Positions 7,587 through 15,084 of a stretch of DNA of 32,174 nt are shown here, piece after piece. Within the stretch, counting starts at the first letter, position 1, and each line of letters starts with the position of its first letter. The stretch spans positions 1-32,174 of the forward strand of contig DAOUCP010000106.1 of assembly GCA_034432155.1 (NCBI GenBank), written 5' to 3'. The translations under genes and the position numbers were made by a program. The DNA comes from DAOUCP01 sp034432155 (GTDB taxonomy: Bacteria > Chloroflexota > Anaerolineae > Epilineales > Epilineaceae). The notes under the pieces were generated by a model, which had not been told where the DNA came from, did no database searches, and saw only the letters and a program-made list of their open reading frames with translations.

Positions 7587-8041
7587 ACCAGGTCGGCGGC
7601 CGGGCGAACTCCCAGCTGCACCTCTAGCTCGCGCATGCACTCCGCTCCGGCCGCCGTTTCGTCCTCATGGCCCAAGAGATGCAGCAGGCCGTGCACCGCC
7701 AGCAGCCGCAACTCGGCCTCCAAGGGCCAGCCAGTAGCGGCTGCATTGCGGCTGGCCACTGGCAGCGAGACGATGATGTCGCCCAGGTCGGGTGGCTCGC
7801 CCGGGATGTGCAGGGCGGGGTCGGAGGCGAACGACAGGACGTCGGTCGGCTCGTCCTGGCCCCGGTACTGCCGGTTCAGGGCCCGCAAGCCGTCGTCGTC
7901 CATCACCACCAGCGCCACTTCGGCGTCCAGGGGCACACCCAGCCTGGCCATGGCCAGACGGAGCGCATTCCTTGCGGCTCGAACGGCAGGGGTCGGCGGA
8001 TCTGGGACCAGGACGTGCAGTCGCACGGGACTCATGGCCAC
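7583..8041 (-). CDS. ybeY: Endoribonuclease YbeY (rRNA maturation factor)
   Basis: A 152-residue YbeY protein, the metallo-RNase involved in 16S rRNA 3'-end maturation and ribosome quality control. The signatures are ALNRQYRGQDEPTDVLSFAS (about residues 54-73), GDIIVSLP and the metal motif HGLLHLLGHED (117-127). In the family this motif normally reads HGxLHLLGxDH, with three zinc-binding histidines. Here the third ligand position is Asp 127, and a His sits two residues earlier. The start may be the ATG at 8041 or the one two codons later. It is 27 bases after yqeY and in the same direction, forming yqeY-ybeY, which runs on toward trpS. Confidence 0.92.
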   Translation of the reverse strand: MAMSPVRLHVLVPDPPTPAVRAARNALRLAMARLGVPLDAEVALVVMDDDGLRALNRQYRGQDEPTDVLSFASDPALHIPGEPPDLGDIIVSLPVASRNAAATGWPLEAELRLLAVHGLLHLLGHEDETAAGAECMRELEVQLGVRPAADLV

Positions 8042-8068
8042 GGCCCGTGGGCATCGATTGCCGAACCG

Positions 8069-8515
8069 CTACCCGCCGAGCAGGCGCCGGACGACGGCGC
8101 TGATCGTCTGACCGTCGGCCCGCCCGGCCAGCTCTTTCATCAGTGGGCCCATCACGCGGCCCATGTCTTGGGGGCTACGGGCCCCGACCCGTTCGATCAC
8201 CGCCCGGGCTGCGGCCTCGAGATCCTCCATCGAGAGAGCAGCCGGCAAGTAGGTCTCGATGATGGCCAGCTCGGCAGCCTCCTGGGCCACGAGATCCGGC
8301 CGCTTGCCCCGCTCATACTCGGCCATGGACTCGCGACGCTGCCGCGCCTGGCGCTGCAGGACAGCCATCTGCTCGCCTTCCGTCAGGGGGCGGCGGGCGT
8401 CGATGCGGGCGTTGTGCAGAGCCGAGAGCAACAGGCGAATGGTGCGCTTGCGATCCTCGTCTCCGGAGCGCAGCGCATCCTTCAGATCAGCGTTGAGGCG
8501 ACTCTCGAAATCCAT
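8069..8515 (-). CDS. GatB/YqeY domain-containing protein
   Basis: A 148-residue YqeY-type protein, a small helical domain related to the tRNA-binding tail of GatB. Its exact function is unknown; a role with tRNA or aminoacylation has been proposed for the family. The characteristic N-terminus LNADLKDALRSGDEDRKRTI and C-terminal pattern SPQDMGRVMGPLMKELAGRA are both present. The start at 8515 is preceded by GGGAG at good spacing; the frame is open further upstream but without family-like sequence. It is first in the minus-strand series yqeY-ybeY-trpS. Confidence 0.9.
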   Translation of the reverse strand: MDFESRLNADLKDALRSGDEDRKRTIRLLLSALHNARIDARRPLTEGEQMAVLQRQARQRRESMAEYERGKRPDLVAQEAAELAIIETYLPAALSMEDLEAAARAVIERVGARSPQDMGRVMGPLMKELAGRADGQTISAVVRRLLGG

Positions 8516-8590
8516 GGCATCGCTCCCGACGGCGGCGCGCCTCGCCACCCTTTGCCGCTTCGCGCCCCTTGCCCCGGCGCTGGCCACGCA

Positions 8591-8750
8591 AGGTGACCGG
8601 CGCCGACTAGCGGCCGGCCCCGCCGCCCCGGGTGGCCCGCGTCGACTGCCGGCCTGTGGTCCTCGCCCGGGGCGGCCCGCGTCGACTGCCGGCCTGTGGT
8701 CCCCGCCCCGGGCGGCCCGCGCCGACTACGGGCAGGCGCCCACCGAGCAG
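8591..8750. repeat. 40-base tandem repeat downstream of the LysM/M23 peptidase gene
   Basis: Four copies with a 40-base period beginning at 8591, 8631, 8671 and 8711. The two central copies (8631-8670 and 8671-8710) match at 37 of 40 bases; the outer two are degenerate. The core is GGCGGCCCGCGTCGACTGCC followed by GGCCTGTGGT. The copy at 8711 overlaps the stop codon of the peptidase gene (8726-8728). This fills most of the 210-base gap before yqeY. No gene is evident in it. Confidence 0.8.
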
Positions 8751-9979
8751 GGCGGCACGCGCCCGCCGTTCTGATAGATCTCTAGGTGCAGATGGGGACC
8801 GGTGCAGCGGCCACCTCGTCCCCGGGTGCAGCCAATGGTGCCAATGATCTGCCCCCGCTGTACCGTTTGACCACTGGCCACATTGATGGTGTTCAGGTGG
8901 CCGTACAGCGACTCGAAGCCGTTGCCGTGGTCGATGACCACGCCATTGCCCAGGGGGCCGATCCAGCCGGCGACGTCTACGGTGCCGCTGTCCACAGCAT
9001 ACACCGGCGTTCCGGTGACGTTGGCGATGTCCACCGCCGCATGCCAGCGGGTGAAGCCCTGGCTGATGCGACCATAGGTGGCGATATGGAAGCTGCCGGA
9101 GCCAGCAACGGGCCCCCGCCCGCCGTCCGACGCCCAGACCTGCGTCGAGCGCCGCGTGTAGTCCTGGACCTCGTACATGCTGGGTATGACGATGTCCATC
9201 TCACCACCCGGCACGACGAGCTCCATGCCGGCGACGAGCGGGCTACCGGGTGCCAGACCGTTGGGCACATAGGCCAGGATGTCGGCCACGCTCGACTTGT
9301 ACTTCTCGGCGATGGACTCTAGGGTGTCCCCTTCCTCGACGATGTGCAGCACGCCGTCGATGGGCAGAATGGTCAGGGTGTCGCCGATGGACAAGCTGTG
9401 CGGGTCCTTGCGGATAGCAGGGTTGGCATACAGCAAGGTCTCGGCGGAAATGCCGAACTGATCGGCGATGCCGCTGATGGTGTCACCGGCCTGCACCACG
9501 TAGACCTGCGGCTCGTCCCAGGGAAGAAGGGCTGGGTCGGCCTCCGCCGCCATGCCAGGGGATACGAAGCCCGGCGCCGATTCCTCCGGGGCACCGCCGG
9601 TGCCCAAGGATGCCCGGCTCGCCGCGCTGTCGGAGGCCGCGGATAGGGCTCGAAAGACCGACGAGTCCTGCGAAGCCTGCCAGGCCCACTCCGCCAGGCG
9701 GGAGGGCTGGCCCGTCTGCCAGGCCGCCGACAGCGCAAAGGCGCTGAGCCGGGAAGAGACCACCACCCCGAGCGTAATCGCCAGCACGACGCCATGCGCC
9801 GCTGCTCGCCAGCCGAAGGGCGCGTCGCGCGTCAGACGCACCAAGAGAACCTGACTGTGGTGTGCTAGCTCGTCCCGGGTGAGGCGAGCCAGGTGAGCCA
9901 AATCATGGAGACGAGATGAGGTACGGAGCGGAAGCGGCTGCCACAAGAGTCCCTCGGCAGCCGGGCGACCAGCACGCAT
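8726..9979 (-). CDS. LysM-domain M23-family metallopeptidase, membrane-anchored
   Basis: About 417 residues from the ATG at 9979. There is one hydrophobic membrane segment near residues 62-85, a spacer, two LysM peptidoglycan-binding modules (about 159-205 and 210-256, each opening VxxGDT), and an M23 endopeptidase domain (about 312-402). The zinc ligands are intact: His 313 and Asp 317 in WHAAVDI, and HLH at 396-398, so it should be an active cell-wall endopeptidase outside the membrane. Four cysteines near the C-terminus could form disulfides. Start choice is uncertain: a TTG at 10024 follows a purine-rich AAGGGGGGAG. The ATG at 10147 lies inside the -10 element and is excluded. It stands alone with its own promoter. 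Confidence 0.88.
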   Translation of the reverse strand: MRAGRPAAEGLLWQPLPLRTSSRLHDLAHLARLTRDELAHHSQVLLVRLTRDAPFGWRAAAHGVVLAITLGVVVSSRLSAFALSAAWQTGQPSRLAEWAWQASQDSSVFRALSAASDSAASRASLGTGGAPEESAPGFVSPGMAAEADPALLPWDEPQVYVVQAGDTISGIADQFGISAETLLYANPAIRKDPHSLSIGDTLTILPIDGVLHIVEEGDTLESIAEKYKSSVADILAYVPNGLAPGSPLVAGMELVVPGGEMDIVIPSMYEVQDYTRRSTQVWASDGGRGPVAGSGSFHIATYGRISQGFTRWHAAVDIANVTGTPVYAVDSGTVDVAGWIGPLGNGVVIDHGNGFESLYGHLNTINVASGQTVQRGQIIGTIGCTRGRGGRCTGPHLHLEIYQNGGRVPPCSVGACP

Positions 9980-10146
9980 CGGCCGGCCAGCCCCGCGGCC
10001 ACGGTTCGCACTCGTGTTATCCAAGCTCCCCCCTTGCCCGGCCTGGTGCACGCATCGCCTTGGCCGGCGACTGGGCACTGGCACCCGACCGGCGCGGATC
10101 CCCCTGCGCCCCACCTTGCGGGTCCTGGTGGGCCAACCGGGGGTCA

Positions 10147-10175
10147 TGTATAGCGGCTACCAACGTGCCTGTCAA
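10147..10175 (-). promoter_or_regulatory. Promoter of the LysM/M23 peptidase gene
   Basis: Minus strand: a perfect TTGACA (10170-10175), a 17-base spacer and TATACA (10147-10152). It lies in the gap after rho, with a predicted leader of about 115-160 bases depending on the start codon used. Confidence 0.7.
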
Positions 10176-10190
10176 ATCCGTTGGCGGCCG

Positions 10191-11456
10191 TTAGAGGGCA
10201 TCCTGGTTGATGGTCGCCAGGAACTCCGCGTTATCGCGGGTCTTCTGCATGCGGGTGATGACCGCCTCCGAGGGTTCCGGGCCACCGCCCATCATGTCGA
10301 TCATGCGCCGAACCAACCAGACACGCTGCAGCGTCTCGGGCGGCAGCAACAGCTCCTCGCGACGCGTGCTCGAACGCTCGATGTCGATCGCCGGATAGAT
10401 CCGCCGTTCGGCCAGACGTCGACTGAGCACCAGCTCCATGTTGCCTGTGCCCTTGAACTCCTCGTAGATGACGTCATCCATACGGCTACCGGTGTCGACG
10501 AGGCAGGTAGCGATGATGGTCAGACTGCCACCCTCTTCGAAGTTCCGGGCGGCGCCGAAGAACCGCTTCGGCGGATACAGCGCCGACGGGTCAAGCCCGC
10601 CGGACAGCGTCCGCCCGCTGGGTGGCACGACCAGGTTGTAGGCCCGAGCCAGCCGGGTGATGGAGTCCAGCAGGATGACTACATCGCGGCCGTGCTCGAC
10701 CAGCCGTTTGCCGCGCTCGAGCGCCATCTCCGCCACCCGCACGTGATCGGTGACCGGTTCGTCGAAGGTCGAGCTGTACACTTCGGCGGCCACGGAGCGA
10801 TCCATGTCGGTGACCTCCTCGGGTCGCTCGCCGATGAGGACCACCATGAGCATGACCTCCGGGCTGTTGGCGCTGATACCGTTGGCGATCTGCTTCAGAA
10901 TGGTGGTCTTGCCTGCCTTGGGGGGCGACACGATCAGGCCCCGCTGACCACGGCCGATGGGCGCGATCAAGTCGATCAAGCGGGTGGCCGTGATGTTCGG
11001 GCTGGTCTCCAGGAGGAGCAACCGGTTGGGGAAGATCGGCGTGCGGTTGCTGAAGCGCGGCCGGGTCTTGGTGACCTCCGGGTCCAGTCCATTCACCGCC
11101 TCTACCCGCAAAAGGCCGTAATACTTCTCATTCTCCTTCGGCGGCCGCACTTGCCCGATGACCAGGTCGCCCGTGCGGAGCGCGAAGCGACGAATCTGGG
11201 ACTGCGAGACGTAAACATCCTCCGGGCCGGGTCGCAGGTTGTCGGAGCGCAGAAACCCGATGCCGTCCTGAATGATCTCCAGCACCCCGCCGCCGAAAAT
11301 CAGGCCCCGCTTCTCGGCACTGGCTCGCAGGATGCGGAAGACGAGGTCGGTCTTCTTGAGGCGACTGTAGCCGGTGATGTTCAGGTCCTTGGCGATCTCT
11401 CGCAGTTCCTCCAAGGACTTGGCGTCGAGGTCGGCGATTTGCAGCGTCTGTTCCAT
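10191..11456 (-). CDS. rho: Transcription termination factor Rho
   Basis: A 421-residue Rho, the hexameric RNA-dependent ATPase that ends transcription. In order: a Rho N-terminal helical domain (SLEELREIAKDLNITGYSRL), a cold-shock-like RNA-binding domain (GVLEIIQDGIGFLR to about residue 130), and a RecA-type ATPase with Walker A SPPKAGKTTIL (Lys 183) and Walker B VVILLDSITRLARAYN (Asp 264). The R-loop GTGNMEL follows. Start at 11456; an in-frame extension upstream has no family character. A weak purine run, GAGATAGG, precedes it. The gene has a near-perfect promoter and a leader of about 150 bases with a small hairpin (11533-11547) and C-rich sequence. In other bacteria rho leaders serve self-regulation; that is only a possibility here. 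Confidence 0.97.
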   Translation of the reverse strand: MEQTLQIADLDAKSLEELREIAKDLNITGYSRLKKTDLVFRILRASAEKRGLIFGGGVLEIIQDGIGFLRSDNLRPGPEDVYVSQSQIRRFALRTGDLVIGQVRPPKENEKYYGLLRVEAVNGLDPEVTKTRPRFSNRTPIFPNRLLLLETSPNITATRLIDLIAPIGRGQRGLIVSPPKAGKTTILKQIANGISANSPEVMLMVVLIGERPEEVTDMDRSVAAEVYSSTFDEPVTDHVRVAEMALERGKRLVEHGRDVVILLDSITRLARAYNLVVPPSGRTLSGGLDPSALYPPKRFFGAARNFEEGGSLTIIATCLVDTGSRMDDVIYEEFKGTGNMELVLSRRLAERRIYPAIDIERSSTRREELLLPPETLQRVWLVRRMIDMMGGGPEPSEAVITRMQKTRDNAEFLATINQDAL

Positions 11457-11612
11457 ACCTATCTCACTATGGGGTGGTTCCCCCGGGCTGCCGCTTGTGG
11501 TTGCCACGCAATCCTACAGGTGACAGACGGGGCTCAGCGTGGCTGAGGCTAGGAAGCGTGAAGAAGCGATCCGAACGAAGGCCCGACCCCAATGGCTGGG
11601 CGGACCCTTTCG

Positions 11613-11640
11613 ATTATAGCCGCTCCCAAGCCGCTGTCAA
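11613..11640 (-). promoter_or_regulatory. Strong promoter of rho
   Basis: Minus strand: TTGACA (11635-11640), a 16-base spacer and TATAAT (11613-11618), both perfect consensus hexamers. It lies in the gap between the glpX-like stop (11686) and rho. Transcription should begin near 11606 and give a leader of about 150 bases. Confidence 0.8.
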
Positions 11641-11685
11641 GAACGTAATGGCGGCGGCCTGGCCGGGCGGTGCTCGGAGCTTGGC

Positions 11686-12693
11686 CTACGCGCTCGTCTT
11701 GGCGTGCCCATCATACGGCAAGCGGCTCATGCGCATCAGCTTATCCCAGTGATGGCTGGCCTCGATCCACCGCACGGTGCCCGATCGCGAGCGCACCGAC
11801 AGCGAGTGCGTCCGCGCGCCGGTGCCGTGGTACAGGACGCCCCGCAGCAGCTCGCCATCGGTGATGCCGGTGGCGGCGACAAAGCAGTTGTCGCTCCTCA
11901 CCAGGCGGTCCAACGTGAGAATGGCACTCGGATCGAGGCCGTAGGCGACGGCGGCCTGCCGTTCCTCCTCCGAAGCCGGCGCCAGCCGGCAGTGCATCGC
12001 GCCGCCCAAGCACTTGAGGGCGCATGCTGCGATCACGGCCTCGCCGGCACCTCCCGTGCCCATCAGCACGTCGATGCCAGATTCCGGGGTGGCGGTCATG
12101 AGGGCCCCCGCCACGTCGCCATCGGTGATCAGCCGGATGCGAGCGCCGGTGGCGCGGATCTGCCGAATCAGCTCGGCATGCCGCGGCCGGTCCAGGACCA
12201 CCACCGTCAGGTCGTCGGGATCCTTGCGCAGGGCGCGGGCGATCGACCACAGGTTGCGCTCGACCGGCGCATCAAGATCGATCGCCGACGCCGCCCCACG
12301 CCCGACCGCGATCTTCTCGACGTAGCGCACGGGTCCGGTATCGAATAGGCTACCTCGCTCCGCCAGAGCCACGATGGCCGTGGCATTGGCGCGTCCATGG
12401 GCCAGCAGCCGAGCACCGTCGACGGGGTCGACAGCCACATCCCACGCCTCGCCGCGACCGCTGCCCAGGCGGCTGCCAATTGCCAAGCCGCTGTCCTCGT
12501 CCAGGCCGCAGCGCACCGCTACGGTGCCGTCCACCTCCACGCTCCCAAACAGGTAGGCCATGGCCTGGGCAGCTGCTCGGGCTGCGGCGGCGGCGTCCCC
12601 GCGGCCCATGTGGCGCGCTGCCGACAGCGCTGCAGCCTCAGTGACGCGGACGAGATCGAGCGCCAGATTTCGATCCGGGGTGCTAGGGTTCAT
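11686..12693 (-). CDS. GlpX-family (class II fructose-1,6-bisphosphatase) protein with altered metal site
   Basis: A 335-residue GlpX-family protein. Family blocks kept are GRGD (Asp 33), VDGTV, DVAVDPVDGARLLA (Asp 89, Asp 92), VVVLDRPRHAELI, LITDGDVAGA and GTGGAGEAVIAACALKCLGG (Glu 218). The canonical stretch after VDGTVVI, normally GEGExDEAPM and carrying metal-binding glutamates, reads RCGLDEDSG here: the two Glu positions are Cys and Leu. The usual DPxxGT has become DPVDGA. It may be inactive, altered in substrate, or use another ligand set. The start at 12693 follows GGGAGG six bases upstream and overlaps the DUF58 stop as ATGA. It is third in the moxR-DUF58 operon. The usual role would be gluconeogenesis. 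Confidence 0.82.
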   Translation of the reverse strand: MNPSTPDRNLALDLVRVTEAAALSAARHMGRGDAAAAARAAAQAMAYLFGSVEVDGTVAVRCGLDEDSGLAIGSRLGSGRGEAWDVAVDPVDGARLLAHGRANATAIVALAERGSLFDTGPVRYVEKIAVGRGAASAIDLDAPVERNLWSIARALRKDPDDLTVVVLDRPRHAELIRQIRATGARIRLITDGDVAGALMTATPESGIDVLMGTGGAGEAVIAACALKCLGGAMHCRLAPASEEERQAAVAYGLDPSAILTLDRLVRSDNCFVAATGITDGELLRGVLYHGTGARTHSLSVRSRSGTVRWIEASHHWDKLMRMSRLPYDGHAKTSA

Positions 12694-14039
12694 CGCAGGC
12701 CTCCCAGGAGTTGCCAGTCCGGACGACGATGGCCGGCAACGACCGGCCTTCCGGGACGCCATCCGCCCGTCGAACGCGATGGCGCCGTGCCGGAGGCGGG
12801 TGCAGCCGACAGCTGACCGCGGGTCACGACGTGGTGCGGGATGCCGTAGGCCGTGAGGGCGGCACGCACGGAGTCGGTGGTTCTGCCGTCCACGAAGCTC
12901 GCAGCGTCGACCAGCGCTACGAAGCACTCGACACCGCGCAGGCGCAGCTCGCGCAGGCCGGGGATCCAGCGGCCGTCGGCGGTCGGCGTGATGACGACCA
13001 GCGTGGTGTGGCGCGTGAACTCGTGGCTCTCCAGGGCCAGGACTTCGTCGAGGCGCAGATGGCCGACGGCACGCACTGCCGCCAGGCACTCCAGAATCCT
13101 GATGCGCTGGCGCTCACCGCGGTCGGGCGCGAGCACCAGGCGTCGCTGGCCGAAGGCGATAAGACCGGTGCTCTTGCCGCCAGCGATGACATGGTGGGCC
13201 ACACTGGCGGCCAGTGCCACGGCATACTCCTCGGTGGCCGGTGCGATGGTCGGCTGGTCGGTACGCAGCCAGGCGAGCTCGGCGTCGGGTTCCTCGCCCG
13301 GCGCCACGGCGCTTGCCACGTGCACCTCGCGATCGAGATCGAGGAGAATCCAGTAGTCGGCAATGGGGTCGAGCTCGAACTCCTTGGTGTACAGTCGCGA
13401 ACGCCGAGCAGTGGTCGGCCAGTGGATTCGGCTGAAAGCGTCCCCCGGCTGGTAGAGTCGCACGCCGCGGATGTTCGTAGTCGCGTACTCGGCCCGCCGC
13501 CGAATCACCTGGCCACCGGTCAGGTAACCGGTGGGCATCTCCGTACCCGAGAGCGAAACGATCGCCGGGTACACCGTGAACGTCACCTGGCCTGGCAACC
13601 GGCGCTGGCGACGGAAGAGGCCAAGCGGATCACCGCCGGCCACCATCATGGGGCCCAGTCGAAAGACGCCCCGCTGCCGCAACCGGGTGCGGACGTACCA
13701 GGTCTCGCTGCCGCCGGGCAGGAGCCCGGGGACCACGCGACCTACCCGATGGCCCGGCAGTTCGCCCTCGTCGCCGATCTCGAGCCAGAGCTTGGGCAGC
13801 CAGGACCAATTGGTGACGCGCAGCCACTCCTCGGCCCAGTTGCCAACCTGGGAGCACTGGCTGAGGGTGCGGCGTTGGAGGCGTACTCCCTCGACTGAGG
13901 TCCAGGCAATGGCCGCCGCCAGAAGCACGACGGCCGAAAGCACATACGCCAGACGCAGGATGAGCTCGCTGCCGGTGATCGCTACGCCCAGCCAACTCGC
14001 CAGCGTAAGCCCAGCCAGGAGGCGGCCGTCCACCGTCAA
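12690..14039 (-). CDS. DUF58 domain-containing membrane protein
   Basis: A 449-residue protein with two hydrophobic segments at the N-terminus (about residues 5-45) followed by a cytoplasmic domain. The DUF58 core is the block GVRLYQPGDAFSRIHWPTTA (about 194-213). After it comes a von Willebrand-A-like region beginning YWILLDLDREVHVA, with a loop rich in charged residues. DUF58 proteins are regularly encoded after MoxR AAA ATPases. Together they are thought to act in protein complex maturation or envelope stress, but the target is usually unknown. Both ends overlap neighbours by four bases (moxR stop upstream, glpX-like start downstream), showing tight coupling. The last 40 residues are low-complexity and rich in Ser, Gly and Arg. 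Confidence 0.88.
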   Translation of the reverse strand: MTVDGRLLAGLTLASWLGVAITGSELILRLAYVLSAVVLLAAAIAWTSVEGVRLQRRTLSQCSQVGNWAEEWLRVTNWSWLPKLWLEIGDEGELPGHRVGRVVPGLLPGGSETWYVRTRLRQRGVFRLGPMMVAGGDPLGLFRRQRRLPGQVTFTVYPAIVSLSGTEMPTGYLTGGQVIRRRAEYATTNIRGVRLYQPGDAFSRIHWPTTARRSRLYTKEFELDPIADYWILLDLDREVHVASAVAPGEEPDAELAWLRTDQPTIAPATEEYAVALAASVAHHVIAGGKSTGLIAFGQRRLVLAPDRGERQRIRILECLAAVRAVGHLRLDEVLALESHEFTRHTTLVVITPTADGRWIPGLRELRLRGVECFVALVDAASFVDGRTTDSVRAALTAYGIPHHVVTRGQLSAAPASGTAPSRSTGGWRPGRPVVAGHRRPDWQLLGGLR

Positions 14040-14980
14040 GGCACGCGGCCGCCGGGAACCGGTACGCTGTCCAGGATGTCGGCGATCACCTCGGCGGCGT
14101 CCAGGTTCCGAATCCGCCCCGCGGGGCTGACCAGGATGCGGTGCGCCAGGGTAGGCACAGCCATGCTCTTGACGTCGTCCGGGATCACGTAGCCACGGCC
14201 CGCCAAAGCCGCTCGCACCAGGCTGGTTCGCGCCAGGGCCAGACTGCCACGCGGACTGGCGCCCAGGTAAACGTCCGGGTGCCCCCGGGTGGCGACCACA
14301 ATGTCCACCACGTACCGCTTGATGAGGTCGTCCATGTAGATCTCTCCGACCTCCCGCTGGGCGGCGACGAACTCCTCGGCCGCCACCACTTGCCCCAACC
14401 GCTCGAGCGGGTGGTCGTGTCGCTGGTCGTCCAGGATGCGAATCTCTTCCTCGGGACGGGGATAGCCGAGCTGCAGCCGCAAGAGGAAGCGGTCAAGCTG
14501 AGCCTCGGGCAAAGGAAAGGTGCCTTCGTACTCGATGGGGTTTTGCGTAGCCAGCACCAGGAATGGCTCCGGTAGCCTTGTGGTGCGGCCGTCCACCGTG
14601 ACCTGGCGCTCCTCCATCGCCTCCAGCAGAGCCGCCTGCGTCTTCGGCGTGGCACGATTGATCTCATCCGCCAGAACGATCTGGGCGATGACCGGACCGG
14701 GCCGGAATTCGAACTCACCGCTCTTCTGGTTGTAGATCGAGACGCCGGTGATGTCACTGGGTAGGATGTCGGGCGTGCACTGGATGCGACTGAAGCTGCA
14801 ACCCAGGCTGCGGGCGACCGCCTTCGCCAGCACCGTCTTGCCCGTGCCCGGCACGTCCTCGATGAGCACATGGCCGCGACACAGCATAGCGTTCAGAAGC
14901 TGCTCGACCTCCGCATGCTTGCCGACAATCACGCGCTCGACATTGGCGACGACGCTCTGGGCAACGGTGGCGATCAGCAT
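14036..14980 (-). CDS. MoxR-family AAA+ ATPase
   Basis: A 314-residue MoxR-type AAA+ ATPase, a chaperone-like enzyme that commonly works with DUF58 or VWA proteins to activate or insert cofactors into client complexes. It has Walker A EDVPGTGKT (41-49), Walker B IVLADEINRA (Asp 105, Glu 106), the MoxR block TPKTQAALLEAMEERQVTVD, and sensor 1 VLATQNPIEYEGTFPLPEAQ. Length is normal. AAGGAAG lies 6-7 bases before the ATG. It heads the operon moxR-DUF58-glpX, driven by an extended -10 promoter divergent from rlmN. The client cannot be inferred from these three genes alone. Confidence 0.95.
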   Translation of the reverse strand: MLIATVAQSVVANVERVIVGKHAEVEQLLNAMLCRGHVLIEDVPGTGKTVLAKAVARSLGCSFSRIQCTPDILPSDITGVSIYNQKSGEFEFRPGPVIAQIVLADEINRATPKTQAALLEAMEERQVTVDGRTTRLPEPFLVLATQNPIEYEGTFPLPEAQLDRFLLRLQLGYPRPEEEIRILDDQRHDHPLERLGQVVAAEEFVAAQREVGEIYMDDLIKRYVVDIVVATRGHPDVYLGASPRGSLALARTSLVRAALAGRGYVIPDDVKSMAVPTLAHRILVSPAGRIRNLDAAEVIADILDSVPVPGGRVP

Positions 14981-15022
14981 CTGCGCTTCCTTGGCCGCAT
15001 GCGCATGGCGGCAACGGGCGGA

Positions 15023-15051
15023 ATCATAGCACTGCGTCCCAGAACTGTCCG
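15023..15051 (-). promoter_or_regulatory. Promoter of the moxR-DUF58-glpX operon
   Basis: Minus strand: CGGACA (15046-15051), a 17-base spacer and TATGAT (15023-15028) preceded by TGC, an extended -10. It gives a leader of about 36 bases with a Shine-Dalgarno sequence. It is divergent from, and partly interleaved with, the rlmN promoter. Confidence 0.55.
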
Positions 15052-15068
15052 GCTGGCGCCTGTCTCTA

Positions 15069-15077
15069 TGGTATCAT
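15069..15077 (+). promoter_or_regulatory. Extended -10 promoter of rlmN, probably leaderless
   Basis: TGGTATCAT (15069-15077) is an extended -10 element with no convincing -35. The GTG start of rlmN begins 7 bases after it, so the transcript should begin at or next to the start codon. Confidence 0.5.
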
Positions 15078-15084
15078 CGGGTCT

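Noticed and set aside
10014..11546. 510-residue open frame on the plus strand
   Set aside because: Antisense shadow of rho, a result of high GC; no motif, promoter or Shine-Dalgarno sequence.
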